DNA of 64,000 nt from Asterias rubens (lineage: Eukaryota > Echinodermata > Asteroidea > Forcipulatida > Asteriidae). Numbering within the stretch: position 1 is the stretch's first letter; the number at the start of each line of letters is the position of its first letter. This document shows positions 1-12,151 of the stretch, piece by piece. The notes beneath the pieces were generated by a model. The model worked only from the letters and a program-made list of their open reading frames with translations, did no database searches and was not told where the DNA came from. The DNA is taken from NCBI RefSeq assembly GCF_902459465.1, contig NC_047073.1, positions 62,001 through 126,000 of the forward strand, given 5' to 3'. The position numbers and the translations under genes are program-made.

Positions 1-237
1 TGCGCACTTGCTAAGTGTTCAAGGCCCAGTAGAAACAAAAACGAAGCGAAAGAAAAACAGACAAAACAAAATTAGTCCTTGAAAACCTGTGCAGAAGATA
101 AGTTTTGAGAAGAGATTTGAATGTTGTGGTACAAAGACAAGATCTAAGATTAAGTGGTAGAGAATTCCAGATGCGTGGCTCAGCTGAAGAAAAAGACGTG
201 TCACTCCAGGAGTGTTGAGACTTGGGTTCTATCAAAG
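1..237 (-). mobile_element. LINE reverse-transcriptase C-terminal remnant
   Basis: The minus strand reads SFSSAEPRIWNSLPLNLRSC followed by TTFKSLLKTYLLHRF. This is the usual C-terminal tail of non-LTR retrotransposon polyproteins (A-PR-WNSLP-LR...FK-LK--L). It lies inside the ERCC6L2 intron, and only the tail is present. A (GTTT)n run follows at about 264-300. Confidence 0.75.
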
Positions 238-438
238 CCCGAGAAGAATGTCTGTAACAATATCGAGTTTGTTTGTTTGTTTGTTTGCTTGTTTGTTTTA
301 TTTACAATCATACAACAATTAATTGTTGACCCAATGCACTTGACCAATAAATCTTGGCTGCACCATTTTGAGAGTGAGTTTAAATTTGACTCCAAAACGG
401 CAGCTTAGGGACAGACAGTATTTACAGACAAAATATAC

Positions 439-498
439 CTTGATTTTATGGACTTCATCCACAATGACTCCAGCCCACTTCAACTTCAGCAATGAGTC
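439..498 (-). CDS. ERCC6L2: ERCC6L2 exon 11: DEVH box, last exon seen
   Basis: 60-bp exon between tttgacag and gtatat, phase 0. It encodes [20 protein letters not shown], the Walker B motif of the SNF2 ATPase. No exon for the following GLTGT motif is visible between here and base 1, so the gene continues outside the window. Confidence 0.9.
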
Positions 499-3400
499 CT
501 GTCAAATTCAATGTTCAATCAATATTTATTATTACAAAAGCATCTTTTTATATTTTAAATTAACATAATTTCATGAGGAAAAACTGTACATTGGGAGTTC
601 CCTAATTATTTACTTAATATTTGCTTTAACATTATATTCATGTAAGGATCAGCCAAGTGCGCCCCCATTGTTGAACTTCTAAAAATTTTACTGTGAGTAT
701 TGTTTTACGTTTTAATCCTCTTTGTATACCTGAATTACTGTGAATTTTAGGGTCATGTTTGGATCGCATTATTTATAGATCGTGTGTAGTGTGTCCGTCC
801 GTGTGTGTAGCATGGAAGCCACATGTTTGACCTTTCTGTGAACTTTTACTGTGCACTGTGTATTGACATGCTGTAATGTACATACTGTAGTGTTGTAACT
901 TTTTGTGTTGGGTTACCATTAAACCTACACATGAGAAGTTTATTTGATATATTTTAGCTGTCATTGACTGGCATTTATTTATGATTGACTGTATTTTGGC
1001 GATTTCTCGTCCTTTATTCATTAGAGGACCGGCTCTCCATTCCCGTGTCTCTACATTAACAATATATTAATTTTCTAAACTTAAATGCACTTTTGACTAC
1101 CTTTGTTACCTTTCTATGTACTGATCAATTCTCATATTGTACTATTTTCCAAAAAGAGTATGAAATAAACGTCTTATTTATAACCATTTTAGAACAAAGG
1201 CCTTTCTGATTATTACAAACAGATACTGAGTGGACAATATTACATTAAAATGATAGTTTGGTATTTATAAACAAAGTACTACGATTTAATATTACCATAT
1301 AGATCCTGTATGTTTCATAACTTGTGATTACTGCGTCTAGTTTACCCTTCATGGCTTTCCACAATGTTTCCTGTCTCTCACGTCCATGATACTTACTGCA
1401 ATTCAAATAACAATAAGGTAAGAAGAATCTATTAACACTAAATAGTAAACATGCGGGTACAACTATGTATAATATCTCTTTTGATGTAGTGTTGGCTCTG
1501 AAAAGTGCCAATGTGGTCTCAACGTTTCCAACAGTCTACTCTGCTTGTCTTCAGGAGAAAGAGCAGAGTATACTATTTGAAATGTCGCGACTGCACCGGC
1601 CAACACTCCCTCAAAAGAGATATTATACATGGACGTACCTGCAAGTTTACTATTTAGTATTAACAGTTTCTTCTAATTCTTCACACCATGCAAAGCTCCA
1701 AAAATCACTTTACAATAATGTAGTTGTCAAGATCACCTTAAAGACAGTGGACACTTTTGGTAATTACTCTCCTCATAATAATTATAAGTATAAAACCTTA
1801 CTTTGTGACAAGTAATGGGAAGAGGTTGATAGTATAAAACATGGTGAGAAGCGGCTCCCTCTGAAGTAACATACTTTTTGAGAAAGAAGTAATTTTCCAC
1901 GAATTTAATTTCGAGACCTCACATTTGGAATTTGAGGTCTGGAAATCAAGCATCTGAGAGTACACAATTTTGTGTGACAAGATTGTTTTTCTTTTATTAT
2001 CTCACAACTTCGACGACCATTGAGCTCAAACTTTCACAGTTTTTTTATTATATGCATACGTTGAGATACACCAAGTGAGAACACTGGCCTTTGACAATTA
2101 CTAATAGTTTCAACTGCCTTAAAGCTTATTTGAGCATTATTGTTTGGAGCTCGCCTCAATCCATTATAATCAAGTTTTCATACCTGACAATCTCTAGTTC
2201 ATGTCGTTCAACTCAAGCTAACAGATTTCAACGTTTGTTGAGATTACCATGAGTAAGACTTGTAAACCCTGGTTCATACTTGCTGTAAAGGCGAATGCAA
2301 AGTGAGTGTGACGTCACACATTCTCACCGAATAATTCGCAGCAGTTTATCTGTACAAAAAAACCCAGAGTTGTGACGTCAAATTTCCGTCAAATTACTTT
2401 CGTATTCGCATACGCAGGAAGTATGAACCGGATTTTAGTGAACTGTAACTTCATAAAAAAAGAAGCCCGCCTTCAGTGATCTCCAACTTTAAAGTGAGTG
2501 ACAATATCATTGAATTAACATAAAAAATGGGTTGGCTTTCTATATTGAGCTGGCCAGTGTGGAATAACAACATATTATCTAAACAGTGTTTCGCAGCACA
2601 GGTGAGGAGTTTGAAAAAGACATTGTCGGGCGATGTTCTGGAATGAGTTCTTAAAGCTACTGGGTGAAATATTTAAGTTAGACTCACCCAACTGTACAGT
2701 AAGTCCATGTTTCAAATTCTTCCAACCAGTTGTAAAGTACTGAGTTGGGGCAAATAATGAGAAACACCTGAGTGGACTGATGGCTAGTTGAATTCTTTAG
2801 TTTCTGAATAAAGACAATGAAATTTAACATGATCAGTTCAATACACACAATAACCATTTAATCTGAGTGATTAACATTACAGTACCCCCCTCTACAGTTT
2901 ATCCAAGAGGGGTCATTATTCATCAAAACAACTCAACTGAAAACATTGCCCTCACAACTCAGCACCACAAACGCAGTTTGGGACTTTGGCTCACATAGCA
3001 TGCATAGTGTGAAAAACATTCAACAACGTACCACCAACAAATATGTTCTGTCAATAAATAAACATAAAAAACAAGACATGCATAGCACAACAACCCAAAA
3101 CTTGTCAACTGTTTCAAATGACAGCCTTTCCTAATTTTTACTGTGGCGGACACTCCGTATTTTGAATCACTAGCATTGTTAAAAACTTACTAAGTTTAAA
3201 GGCACTGGATACCGTTAATAATTGTCAAAGACCAGTCTTCTCGCTTGGTGTGTCTCAACACATGCATAAAATAATAAATCTATACAATTTTGAATTGAAT
3301 TGAATACGAGACCTCAGCTGAGGTCTCAAATTCAGGGCATCTGAGAGCACACAACTTGTGCGACAGGGGTGGGTTTTTTTTTCTTATATTCCCTCGCAAC

Positions 3401-6400
3401 TTCAATGACCAATTGAGCCAAAATTTTCAAAGGTTTGTTATTTTATGAATATGTTAAGATACACCAAATAAAAATACTGGTCTTTGACAATTACCAATAG
3501 TGTCCAGTGCCTTTAAAGACCACTTAGGCTTACCGAGTATTCACAAACTTTTATTTTGTCTGAGTTTATATTATTTTCCCTAGTATTTCAAATATCAGCT
3601 TCTATTGTAATCAACATGGAAATAATAAATTGTTCAGATTCATTTGAACACAGTACCTTCTTTAAAAACTCTGGCAAGCGTCTTTGGCAGTCTTCCCTTG
3701 TTCCTGTCTTTCCAAGCACAGCACAAAGAAAGGCAAGGACCTGGGCATACAGATAAGAAATAGGATGATAGCCTAACAATACAAAACATAACAAGATAAG
3801 TTTAAATAAATATAAATATTAAAACAAATTACAGCAGTACTGGGAACCTACCAACTAAAATACATAATACAAGAGGCAACGTTAAAGGAACATTACAGAA
3901 TTGGTTTTACTTGCAAAAATGTTGCTGGCAGTGTGTAAGCACTTTATGTAATCCACCATACATTTAAACTGACAAACCAGTTGAGGTTTGAGATCGATCG
4001 GCCATCTGGGTCACGAGAGAAAAACCGATTAGCGATAAACTCCAAACTCGAAATTAGACTATTGTTTCTCATCAATGTTTCAAGGGATGTTTTCTACTAT
4101 CATCATCATTAGACAGTGTACGTTTCATGTAATTCTGTGATCTTCACGATTTTTGTTTCTCACCAATTCTGTAACGTTCCTTTAAGAGAAGACAACAAGT
4201 AAGAAGTCGTACCTGGACTGTTTTTCCCAATCCCATGTCATCTCCCAATATAGCGCCCTCGCCCTTCTTATAATGCTGGTACAAGAACTTCACTCCCTCC
4301 CTCTGGTAATCTCTCAAATAACGGTTGATAGTTGCAGGAACCTACAAGGTGATCACCAAGAAAACAAAGATATGATCAATAATAATAATAATATACAAAA
4401 TTTATAAAACGCTTCATACAATGTGTTTCTCTAAGCACTTTACACAAAATAATAGGGAATAAACAACAACAACAACAACAAAACAAACAAAACCATTCAT
4501 GAGGTCAAGCTCTTGTGGATTCTGTTCAGCAGAGTGTGGGTTCAGGAGTCTTGACACTTGTGTCCCTGAGCAAGACACTTTACTATAATTGCTTCTCTCC
4601 ACCCAGGGGTCAATGGGTACCAGTGAGGGCAGAGATGGTTCTTGTGGTTGATTTAGCCGAGTAGCGCATATTTGTTGCACAGACTGTATACTCCTCCGGT
4701 TTAAGGTCACGTTTAAGGTCACGTAACCAGGGGTAATAATGTGGATACGCTTTGAGATGCCCCTCAGTCATGAAAGTGCTATATAAAAACTGGTTGTTAC
4801 TATTATTATTATTGTTATTATTATTATTATTTAGTGAATAACTATACAGCTGGATTACCTGAATGACTGTATCTGCATCAGCTGATGATAATACTAGAGG
4901 TATTTTAGCACTACAACTAGATACACCAGGGAAAAATGGCTTCTCCAAATCTTCAGAGCTAAAACCTGCAAAAAGATCAAACAAAACTATCTCTTTCCAA
5001 TAGTCTCTAGATGATCAAAATAGCATACCTCCTCAATGGAAATACTTGGTTTATTTGGTTACACATGGACTTTTTTTTTTTTTTTTCAACAAGTAATTAT
5101 GTGCCCGGAAGAATGGATAAGGCTTTCTCTGTGCCCTCCTTCCAGTAAACAAAGCTCTTTTGTCAAAATAATAAGAAGATCACCAATTTTCTATTCTGTA
5201 ACATTTATTTCAATGCTGCTATTCATTACAATAATGCACATAATATGTTGAAATTACCAAAGTAATACAGTAGCATAAGATTTGAAATAGGGATTCAATA
5301 GTAAATCAGCAGATACATGTAAATGACAACATTTAGGTGTACGGTGAAGCAGAAAGCTTTGTACCTTAACCTATGGGCAAACAAACACACAACCAATGAA
5401 CCGCAATAGGACAAAGGTCACAAGAAGCAGACTCAAGTTAAAACTTGACTGCTCCCTTTGGAATGGCTAATACTGATTTTCAAACATACAAACAAAAGAT
5501 AACATATGTTTGGTATTTTTTTTTGGGGGGGGGAACTTGGCAAACTCCCACAAACATTGGTTTAACGTCTATGACTATGAATTACACAAATCAAGAAATT
5601 GTGATTCAGTAACTACACGACACTACTTATTCTAGTCATTGTGAAATCAGTGGTAAGCTGGAGGGTTCAAACCCACAACCTTGTGATTAGCAAGAGCACC
5701 TATTTAACTTTACCTTCATCAAAAGAGCCAAAGGAGTCCTTTTCACCAAGCTCACTCGTTTGAATCACCGGTACCCGTGTAGTTTCAGTACACAATGATG
5801 CAGGTGACCTAGAGTAGAACAATACACATGAAATTAAAGCCTAAAGACAAGATTAGCCCAATATCTCCAAATGGGTTGATATTGTGAAGAACTGAAATAT
5901 GGGGTAAGTTTTCAAGTTCACCTCCAAATAATGTGATCCATAAGGTCAAAGTAATGTTCCATGGTAAACAAAAAAACAACATGTTCCTACATGACCAATT
6001 ATGGCAGATTTGGATTGCTTATGCGAACCACATTTAATTTCAACCAATATGTTACCGATTTATGGTTGTTTGAATATTGGCGGTGGCACTGATCTAACCT
6101 CAATCGCTGAGAAAGGACGTGCCATAGCAAGAAAACCGTATATCGGATGGAGCTCAAATTTAAAAATTCAGCTTGTTGAGCCAAAGTCACCCCTTCCTCC
6201 AAACTTGAGTAAATTTGAAGATGGTGGGGGTTTAAAATCCCATTTTTGTTTGGGGATGTTGGGGAGGGGGGTGATTTTACGTGGAATTACCTAAATACCT
6301 TTTAGATGGTTCAACACCTTCCTTGACTCTGCCGCCTACTGCTACTGGAGTTTTCCTTTTCTTGGTGCTCCTTGAGACATTACTTGCTGATGAGGATAGA

Positions 6401-8880
6401 ACGAAGGGAGGCGGGGAGAAGGATGGTTCTCTTGGTTTACTCCTCTTGGTGAAAGGTGAATCATCTAAGTCACTGGCAAACAAGTCTGCATATTTAGCCC
6501 TAAAATATAAAATAGATGATAAAGAAAAGAATAACTCAAAAATTAAGTATTGTAATACTAGCAGGCATTTCTACCACAGCGCTTTACATGAAACTATAAT
6601 AAAGCAAATAAATAATGGCACTACTAATAATGGGAAAACAGTTTTTCTTAAGCATATTTAGCCCTAAAATGTAAAATAGATACATGTAGTAAGGAAAAAA
6701 ATAACTCATAAACTAAGTATTGCAATAATAGCAGGCATTTCTACCACAGCGCTTTACACAAAACTATAATAAAGCAAATAATCAATGGCACTAGTAATGG
6801 GGAAACGTTTTTTCGTAAGCAATCAATCGTTGAACAGAAAAGTTTTGAAATGTTTCGAGGGACTCCCTCGAACAAATTTGATGAGGGAGACAATTCCAAG
6901 GGCGTTGTAGCAAAAAGACATTTCATGCTGGGCCAAATCTCATAGAGCTGCTTGTAATAAGCACAAAATTAGCTTTCTAGAAGCAAAACAAAATTATGCT
7001 TACCAGAATAATATGGTTACCTGCAGCCCAAAAGCTGTTCTGATGTACAATTTGTGATTGGTATCCTGCCATTTTTTGCTACGCAGGAACATTTAAAGCA
7101 CTGTTTTCTGCTCAAGCAGCCCTATGAAATTGGCCCTGATCATTAATAATAATACACAGCTTTTACAGAGGTTAAAAATATTAAGCAAGTTAAGAAAATA
7201 TACAGACCAATTGAACAAAAACAGATCAAAAATGCTTTAAAAAATTACAAACGCCCAAAGACAATTATTAAAAATTTAAGCACGTAAGAATGCTGGCGAA
7301 TTTAAGATAAACAGATTAAAAATGCTAAAGCAAATTATAAATGACCACAACAGTGAAAAAAAATATATAAATGGACAGTCTCAAATTGATATGAAACAGG
7401 CAGGCAGATCGAGAAACTTTAAAAAGAGCAATGGATTAAAGGTTAGTTTAGTTTAAATGGACAGTCTCAAATTGATATGAAACAGGCAGGCAGATCGAGA
7501 AACTTTAAAAAGAGCAATGGATTAAAGGTTACTTTCACCTTCAACAGATCACATCTTTTTGCTGCTGCATCAACCTGCAACTGCCTCACAAAACCTAATT
7601 ATTTTTAAGTAAAGAAGGAAAAGCCCTTATTAATTAACCGAGTCTCAAGATAAAGTGATTTACCTTAATCGATCGTCTTCATTTACATATTGTAATGGAC
7701 TCTTGTCTTGTACTGATGAAGATGTTCCAGTCCCTGTGAGTTGAAAATAAAGTAATAAAAGAAACAATCAATAACCCTGATAAACACAGATACTGACTAT
7801 TCTCAAAACAGTTTTCAACTCTAAACAAAATATGTGCGTCAGAACATCCAACTTAATGACTGACAACATTGTAACTGAATGTAAAAACATAAACCCTGGT
7901 TTTTAGCCATACAACGATGTTAGCACTGTATACTCAGTACTTTCACAAGAACTGTGAAAAAAATACCACAGGTATTGTGGGTGAGATACGAACCCATGGC
8001 CCTTGCAATTCTAGAGCAGTGTCTTACCAACTAGACTATAACTGAGATTGCCCGACAGCTAGAGGTAGTTTGAATCCTGTTTCGGCAGCGGGTCCAACAG
8101 CGATATACCAAAACTAATGTAAAAAAAAAAAATGTATTTACCGTTGCCATCTCTCTTAAGTCGAGCTGGACGCTTCTTCAAACATCTCACATTTACTTGT
8201 TCATTCTCATCCTCTGCAAAGCCGCTGAATTGAACAGTTGCTAAGATATTGCCGCGCTGGTTAGTGTGGATCGACTGAATGGATGCTCTGTAGTACATAG
8301 AGTCTTCTGAATAAGGTGCCATACATTTATCTCCTACACGCCATTGCTCTGGAAATTATATCAAATTGTCAGAGACAAAAAATGAAAGATTTAAGCATTC
8401 ATACAACAAAGTATACTTCAGTGAGCTTGCTTGGTGGTTAAATGCAACAATAGGTCCATTGTCATAGGCATTTAAAACAAATTGGTTGCGCCAATTCAGG
8501 AATCAAATTTCCTGTGTGTTTACTGTGCAGTGCACATACAACAAGTACAAGAAACGATGCATCAATGAGACCTGTTGAGCACCACACACGTATTTGAATG
8601 CTACATTGGCAGTTCATCCAGTAGCCATATTTGACCTCAGCGCAAGAGCCAAGAGGTCTTTCATACATGAAGGTTCATTAGCAGGTGCAAGAATTGCAGT
8701 AACAACTAGACCCAGAGGCACTGGTCCTTTGGGGCGCTGTGCTCCTTTTTCAAATGTTGTCATTATCTGTCGTACTACATTACTTAGCCGATTATGACAA
8801 ATTTTGAAAAAGGAGTAGGCCTACATGTACCCAGCAGTAACTGGGTCTAAGTATTACAACATACCTGGTGTGCTATCCAT
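439..8880 (-). CDS. ERCC6L2: ERCC6L2-like SNF2 helicase, N-terminal part (partial gene)
   Basis: DNA-dependent ATPase of the SNF2 family; the vertebrate orthologue works in DNA repair. Eleven coding exons, listed high to low: 8865-8880, 8142-8348, 7664-7733, 6299-6499, 5714-5808, 4859-4965, 4213-4341, 3657-3740, 2688-2767, 1296-1395, 439-498. Every junction has GT/AG ends and matching phase, giving 383 residues from the ATG at 8878-8880. Residues ~6-74 are a Tudor-like module. A serine/proline-rich linker follows, then EDLEKPFFP, then [15 protein letters not shown], Walker [10 protein letters not shown] at 265-273, motif Ia region [22 protein letters not shown], and a DEVH box at 377-380. The order, the GTRED segment after Walker A and the DLEKP segment single out ERCC6L2 among SNF2 proteins. 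The remaining helicase exons lie left of base 1. Introns are full of MITEs and SINEs. The box reads DEVH where the human protein, as I recall it, has DEAH. Confidence 0.93.
1431..1673. mobile_element. Fold-back MITE
   Basis: The left end TTAACACTAAATAGTAAAC and the sequence after it (GGGTAC, ATAATATCTCTTTTGA) recur inverted at the right end (GTTTACTATTTAGTATTAA). The two arms match over about 60 bases. It starts 36 bp from ERCC6L2 exon 10. Related sequence occurs at 28870-28960. Confidence 0.7.
1737..2123 (-). mobile_element. MITE family A
   Basis: Copy of the common family, bounded by TTAAAGACAGTGGACAC and CAACTGCCTTAAAG. The internal landmarks are all present: the 'lacks-stop' CTCCCTCTGAAGTAAC block and the GAGACCTC half-palindrome. 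It is reversed relative to the copies that start with GGTAATTGTCAAAGACCAG. Confidence 0.85.
2268..2431. mobile_element. MITE family E, 164 bp
   Basis: Terminal inverted repeats CCTGGTTCATACTTGCTG and (inverted) CAGGAAGTATGAACCGG enclose about 125 bp with two TGACGTCA-like sites. Typical of a short non-autonomous DNA transposon; located in an ERCC6L2 intron. Confidence 0.7.
2688..2767 (-). CDS. ERCC6L2: ERCC6L2 exon 9: motif Ia region
   Basis: 80-bp exon, phase 0 in, phase 2 out. It encodes [18 protein letters not shown] and ETWTYCTVG, matching the LIVAPLSVLYNW segment of ERCC6L2. The last two bases join a T at 1395 to make the glycine codon. This exon is too short for simple ORF listing and was found from motif and splice phase. 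Confidence 0.9.
3197..3519 (+). mobile_element. MITE family A
   Basis: Starts TTTAAAGGCACTGGATAC and ends GTGTCCAGTGCCTTTAAAG, so both ends carry the TTAA target duplication. It contains the perfect palindrome GAGACCTCAGCTGAGGTCTC but lacks the TTACTTCTTTCTC block. Confidence 0.85.
3887..4188 (+). mobile_element. MITE family B
   Basis: Ends TTAAAGGAACATTACAGAAT and its complement ATTCTGTAACGTTCCTTTAA. About 300 bp, TTAA-flanked, no coding capacity. A second, inverted copy lies at 59908-60302. Both copies share GATCG-TCGGCCATCTGGGTCACGAGA. Confidence 0.8.
4213..4341 (-). CDS. ERCC6L2: ERCC6L2 exon 7: Walker A motif
   Basis: 129-bp exon, phase 0 at both ends. It carries the SNF2 N-terminal signature [15 protein letters not shown] and the ATP-binding loop [11 protein letters not shown]. 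The next exon, 3657-3740 ([17 protein letters not shown]), continues in frame, as in ERCC6L2. Confidence 0.95.
4490..4850 (+). mobile_element. SINE with (TTA)n tail
   Basis: A 300-bp body ends in GAAAGTGCTATATAAAAACTGG followed by a run of TTATTATTA. This is a typical marine-invertebrate SINE 3' end. It stops just before the donor of ERCC6L2 exon 6 (4859). Confidence 0.65.
5530..5710 (-). mobile_element. tRNA-derived SINE
   Basis: Read on the minus strand it carries a B-box-like GTTGTGGGTTTGAACCC, then ATCACAATTTCTTGATTTGTG and a GGAGTTTGCCAAGTTCCCC tail. The same element is at 42505-42765 and 54768-54975. It abuts the donor side of ERCC6L2 exon 5 (ends 5714). Confidence 0.75.
6299..6499 (-). 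CDS. ERCC6L2: ERCC6L2 exon 4: Ser/Pro-rich basic linker
   Basis: 201-bp exon, phase 2 at both ends. It encodes [17 protein letters not shown] then [13 protein letters not shown] and a basic [14 protein letters not shown] run. KKRK could act as a nuclear localisation signal (inference). This linker between Tudor and helicase domains is not well conserved in the family. Confidence 0.85.
6930..7136. mobile_element. MITE family F, 207 bp
   Basis: Inverted ends GGGCCAAATCTCATAGAGCTGC and (inverted) GCAGCCCTATGAAATTGGCCC. The interior includes TTATGCTTACCAGA and GTACAATTTGTGA, shared with a second copy at 38692-38875. Confidence 0.75.
7371..7530 (+). repeat. 86-bp tandem duplication in ERCC6L2 intron
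   Basis: Two almost identical copies of a segment starting ATGGACAGTCTCAAATTGAT, offset by 86 bp. Intron 3, no exon sequence involved. Confidence 0.8.
7970..8060 (-). mobile_element. tRNA-like SINE fragment
   Basis: On the minus strand, TAGTCTAGTTGGTAAGACAC resembles a tRNA A box and CATGGGTTCGTATCTC a B box. No full tRNA cloverleaf can be drawn, so this is a SINE head, not a functional tRNA. Confidence 0.5.
8142..8348 (-). CDS. ERCC6L2: ERCC6L2 exon 2: Tudor-like module
   Basis: 207-bp exon, phase 1 at both ends, acceptor ttccag and donor gtaaat. It encodes [20 protein letters not shown] and onward through [14 protein letters not shown] to a basic [10 protein letters not shown] tail. The W-x-x-G-x-x-C-x-A start, the YRASI strand and the VQF-GF turn fit a Tudor fold, as described at the start of vertebrate ERCC6L2. 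A basic stretch after the fold may add DNA or nuclear contacts (inference). Confidence 0.85.
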
Positions 8881-9167
8881 GGTTTAGTAGATTCCACACA
8901 AACAGTGCCTTCACTTCCTTTTTTAGCTCTTGAGTCACACTCACATTGATGAGATTGAGGGGTCCAGTTTAGATGTCAAGTTTATGCTGCAGCAATAATC
9001 ATGATAATAGTCTGACTCTGCCTGAGATAATAGTATAATACTCATGTCACATTAGTCATTATACATTTCAAACAGACACAACAAAATAGCAACAATTACT
9101 AGAGGATAGGGGTCCCTCCGCTCCTGCGTATGTGATGTGAGGCTATCCCTAAAAAACACATGCCTCC

Positions 9168-9555
9168 TTAGAGGCAGTGGACACTATGGTAATTACTCAA
9201 AATAATTATAGCATAAAATCCAACTTGGTAACGAGTAATGGAGAGCTGTTGGTGGCTAAAAAAACACTGTGAGAAACACCTCCCTCTGAAGTAACGTAGG
9301 TTTCGAGAAAGAAGTATTTTTTCACGAATTTGATTTTGAGACCTCAAATTTTATCAAGCATCTGAGAAAGCACACAACTGACAACTTCGTGTGACAAGGT
9401 TGTTTTTTTCTTTTTAATTATATTATCTCGCAACTTCAACGACCAATTGAGCTCAAATTTTCCCAGGTTTGTTACTTTGTATGCATATGTTGAGATACAC
9501 AAAATGAGAAGACTGGTCTTTGACAATTACCAATACTAGTGTCCAGTGTCTTTGT
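9168..9555 (-). mobile_element. MITE family A
   Basis: Ends TTAGAGGCAGTGGACACTA and GTGTCCAGTGTCTTTGTAA. Near full length, about 290 bp upstream of the ERCC6L2 start codon. Confidence 0.85.
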
Positions 9556-10190
9556 AAACACAAGCACTGCCAGTGCACTGTGTGTACTGTGTAGGCACTG
9601 TATCATGTATGTCACTGACCACACCACTGACACTGACACAGTGACAGTGACACTAGATCGAGTGGGCATGTGGATACATGGTTTTTACTAAAGGAAAACA
9701 TGCAAACATAACTATGCATCAGGAGCTATTCTTACCGTCTCTTTTCCCCCACAAACCTCAATGTATCCATGGAGTAACTTGCAGCTATTTTGGGGTCACC
9801 GTCTCCGATCCTTGAATCCCCTGATTGCTTCTACTAGGCCGTGTTTCCCTTTTCACGGACTGTCTCCTTGTCGTGTGTGGGGGGGGGTGTATTTAATCAA
9901 CAGAGGGCGCTGTTCGATATTAATGGACTCAGTTGTTGGTGGTAGCCCAGTGTTACACACTTTCTTTCTTTTTTTTAGCCAGGAGTTTCTTCAAGTTTGA
10001 TTTTGCCATTATTTTAAGTTATTTATATGGTCACGAAAGTACAACAAAATCAATGCCTAAGAAATCAGTGGATCGACAAATTTAGATATCTGACTTGTAA
10101 CAATGTTTGCAATAATGAGAGCGAGAAATAATTATTTCTCAAAGTTGATAAACTTTGGATTCTGCAGAAGAGAGCCATGTACTTGCATTA
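9556..10190. other. Intergenic, no gene seen
   Basis: Upstream of ERCC6L2. Low-complexity (CACTGACA)n-like sequence at 9600-9655, then unique AT-rich DNA. ORFs here are short and resemble no family I know. Confidence 0.5.
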
Positions 10191-10192
10191 CA

Positions 10193-10540
10193 AGATCAAG
10201 ACATTGACACCTTTGGTAAATGTCAAATATTAGTCCTCACAGTGTGGTGCATCTCAACATATGCGTCGTCAAATTAATAAAAAAAAACTGTGAAAATCAA
10301 CCAACCCTTGTCGCATAAGTTGTGTGTTTTCAGATGCTTGAATTCTAGATGGGGTCTCTTATTCAATTCAAACAATAGTATTTTTAGTGAGAAAGTACTT
10401 CTTTCTCAAAATCTACCTTACTTCAGCCGGGGAGCAGTTTCTCACGGTGTTTTATACTATCAACCTCTCCCCATTGCTCTTTACCAAGCACGTTTTTATG
10501 CTAATAATTATGTTGAGTAATTACCAATGGCGTCAACCAG
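10193..10540 (+). mobile_element. MITE family A, worn ends
   Basis: Family landmarks from ACATTGACACCTTTGGTAA to GAGTAATTACCAATGG. The terminal AAGGCACTGG sequences are degraded at both ends. Confidence 0.75.
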
Positions 10541-10941
10541 TTGTCCAGGTTAATTCGAAAGCGAAAAGCATCCTAACTTCTTCTTCTTCTTCTTCTTTCT
10601 TTTAACCGCACTGTTGCCGACGTGCGTTGCGCGCAGCACGCGTCCGGGGCCTATAGGCCTACGTTTTTGTTTTCTTGCGCCGTGCCCTCTAGCAATGGGG
10701 GAAATTATAAGCGCATCTTCCCTTGACTCTACAGAATCATCAAAAGAATGGGATAGAAACAACACCTCATGGAGCCTTGCTCAACCCATGGAGGTAGGAT
10801 GCTCAAACATACGCAAAATTTAGTCTACTGTCTTATTGGATTTGTACAGGGGGAGCCTTTGGGTTATTTTGTCCCCAATCATTTCACAAGGTTGGGAGAG
10901 AGGGTAGACGGAATAATCGCACTAGCACGGTTGTTAACCGT

Positions 10942-11288
10942 AAGGGCACTGGACACAAAGGCCTAAGTGTAAACAAAAACCAGTATTCTCACATGGTGTA
11001 TCCAAACATAATTATGCATAACAAACCAGTGGAAATTTTGACTGAATTGGTCATCAATAATGGAAGAAAAAACACTTATTGCACACATTTGTGTGCTTTC
11101 AGCTCAAACGCCTAATAACAAGCTTCAGGCACGAAGTCTTTTATTATTTGAGTGAGAAATTACCTCTTTCTCAGAAAACATTTCACTTCAGAGGGAGCCG
11201 TTTCTCACAAAGCTCCATTGCTTGTTACCAAGTAAGTTTCGATGCGAACAGTTGTTTTGAGTTACCGATAGTGTCCAGTGCCTTTAAG
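10942..11288 (+). mobile_element. MITE family A
   Basis: Starts GTAAGGGCACTGGACAC and ends GTGTCCAGTGCCTTTAAG. The middle is diverged and lacks the GAGACCTC palindrome. Confidence 0.8.
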
Positions 11289-11764
11289 GAACCAGTGCAT
11301 GCTCTCAGGGTCTTGGCCTAGTATTGAATCCTGTTGCGTCTAAGACATTTTGGGTTATCACAAAATGAACTGGGCAGGTTGAATATCTGCAACATTAACC
11401 TTTACTGGTAACTTGGTTAACCTGTTCGAAACGCAGTATAGTTGAAGGATAAAGTACTTATACCGCCGGTTGGAAACTAACGCAATAATGGTGTAGGTGA
11501 TGGGAGATCGAAGACAGATCGAGTACAATAATGGTGTAGGTGATGGGAGATCGAAGACAGATCGAGTACAATATTGGTTTTACTGCAGATGATCACGGAG
11601 ATCCAAGAGAGCTACTTTTATCTAAATAACGAGATAACTTAAGCACCATGACGACCATGACGTAACCATGACGCAACTCATCATCACGGGCTTCTGAATA
11701 AGATGGTGACTTAGGCGTAACATAATTAGTGTAAAGTCGTCCTGGCCGGGAGACAAATTATCAC

Positions 11765-12151
11765 GTTAAAGACACTGGACACTATTGGTATTTGTCAAAG
11801 ACTAACCCTCACAGCTGGTGTATTTCAACATATGCATACAATAACAAACCTGTGAAAATTTGAGCTCAATCGGTCGTCGAAGTTGTGAGATAATTAATAA
11901 TGAAAGAAAACAAACTTGTCACACGAAGTTGTGTGCTTTTAGATGCTTGATTTCGAGACCTCAAATTCTAAATCTGAGGTCTCAGAAACAAATTGGGGAA
12001 AAATTACTTTCTCGAAAACTACATTACTTCAGAGGGAGCCGTTTCTCACAATGTTTTATACCATCAACCTCTACCCATTACTCCTTTCCAAGAAAGGTTT
12101 TATGGTAATCAATACTTTGAGCAATTACCAATAGTGTCCACTGCATTTAAG
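11765..12151 (+). mobile_element. MITE family A (nested)
   Basis: Starts GTTAAAGACACTGGACAC and ends GTGTCCACTGCATTTAAG. It sits inside the 11433-12692 inverted-repeat element. Confidence 0.85.

Noticed and set aside
7970..8060. Possible tRNA gene
   Set aside because: A and B boxes are present but no cloverleaf can be drawn; fits a SINE head.
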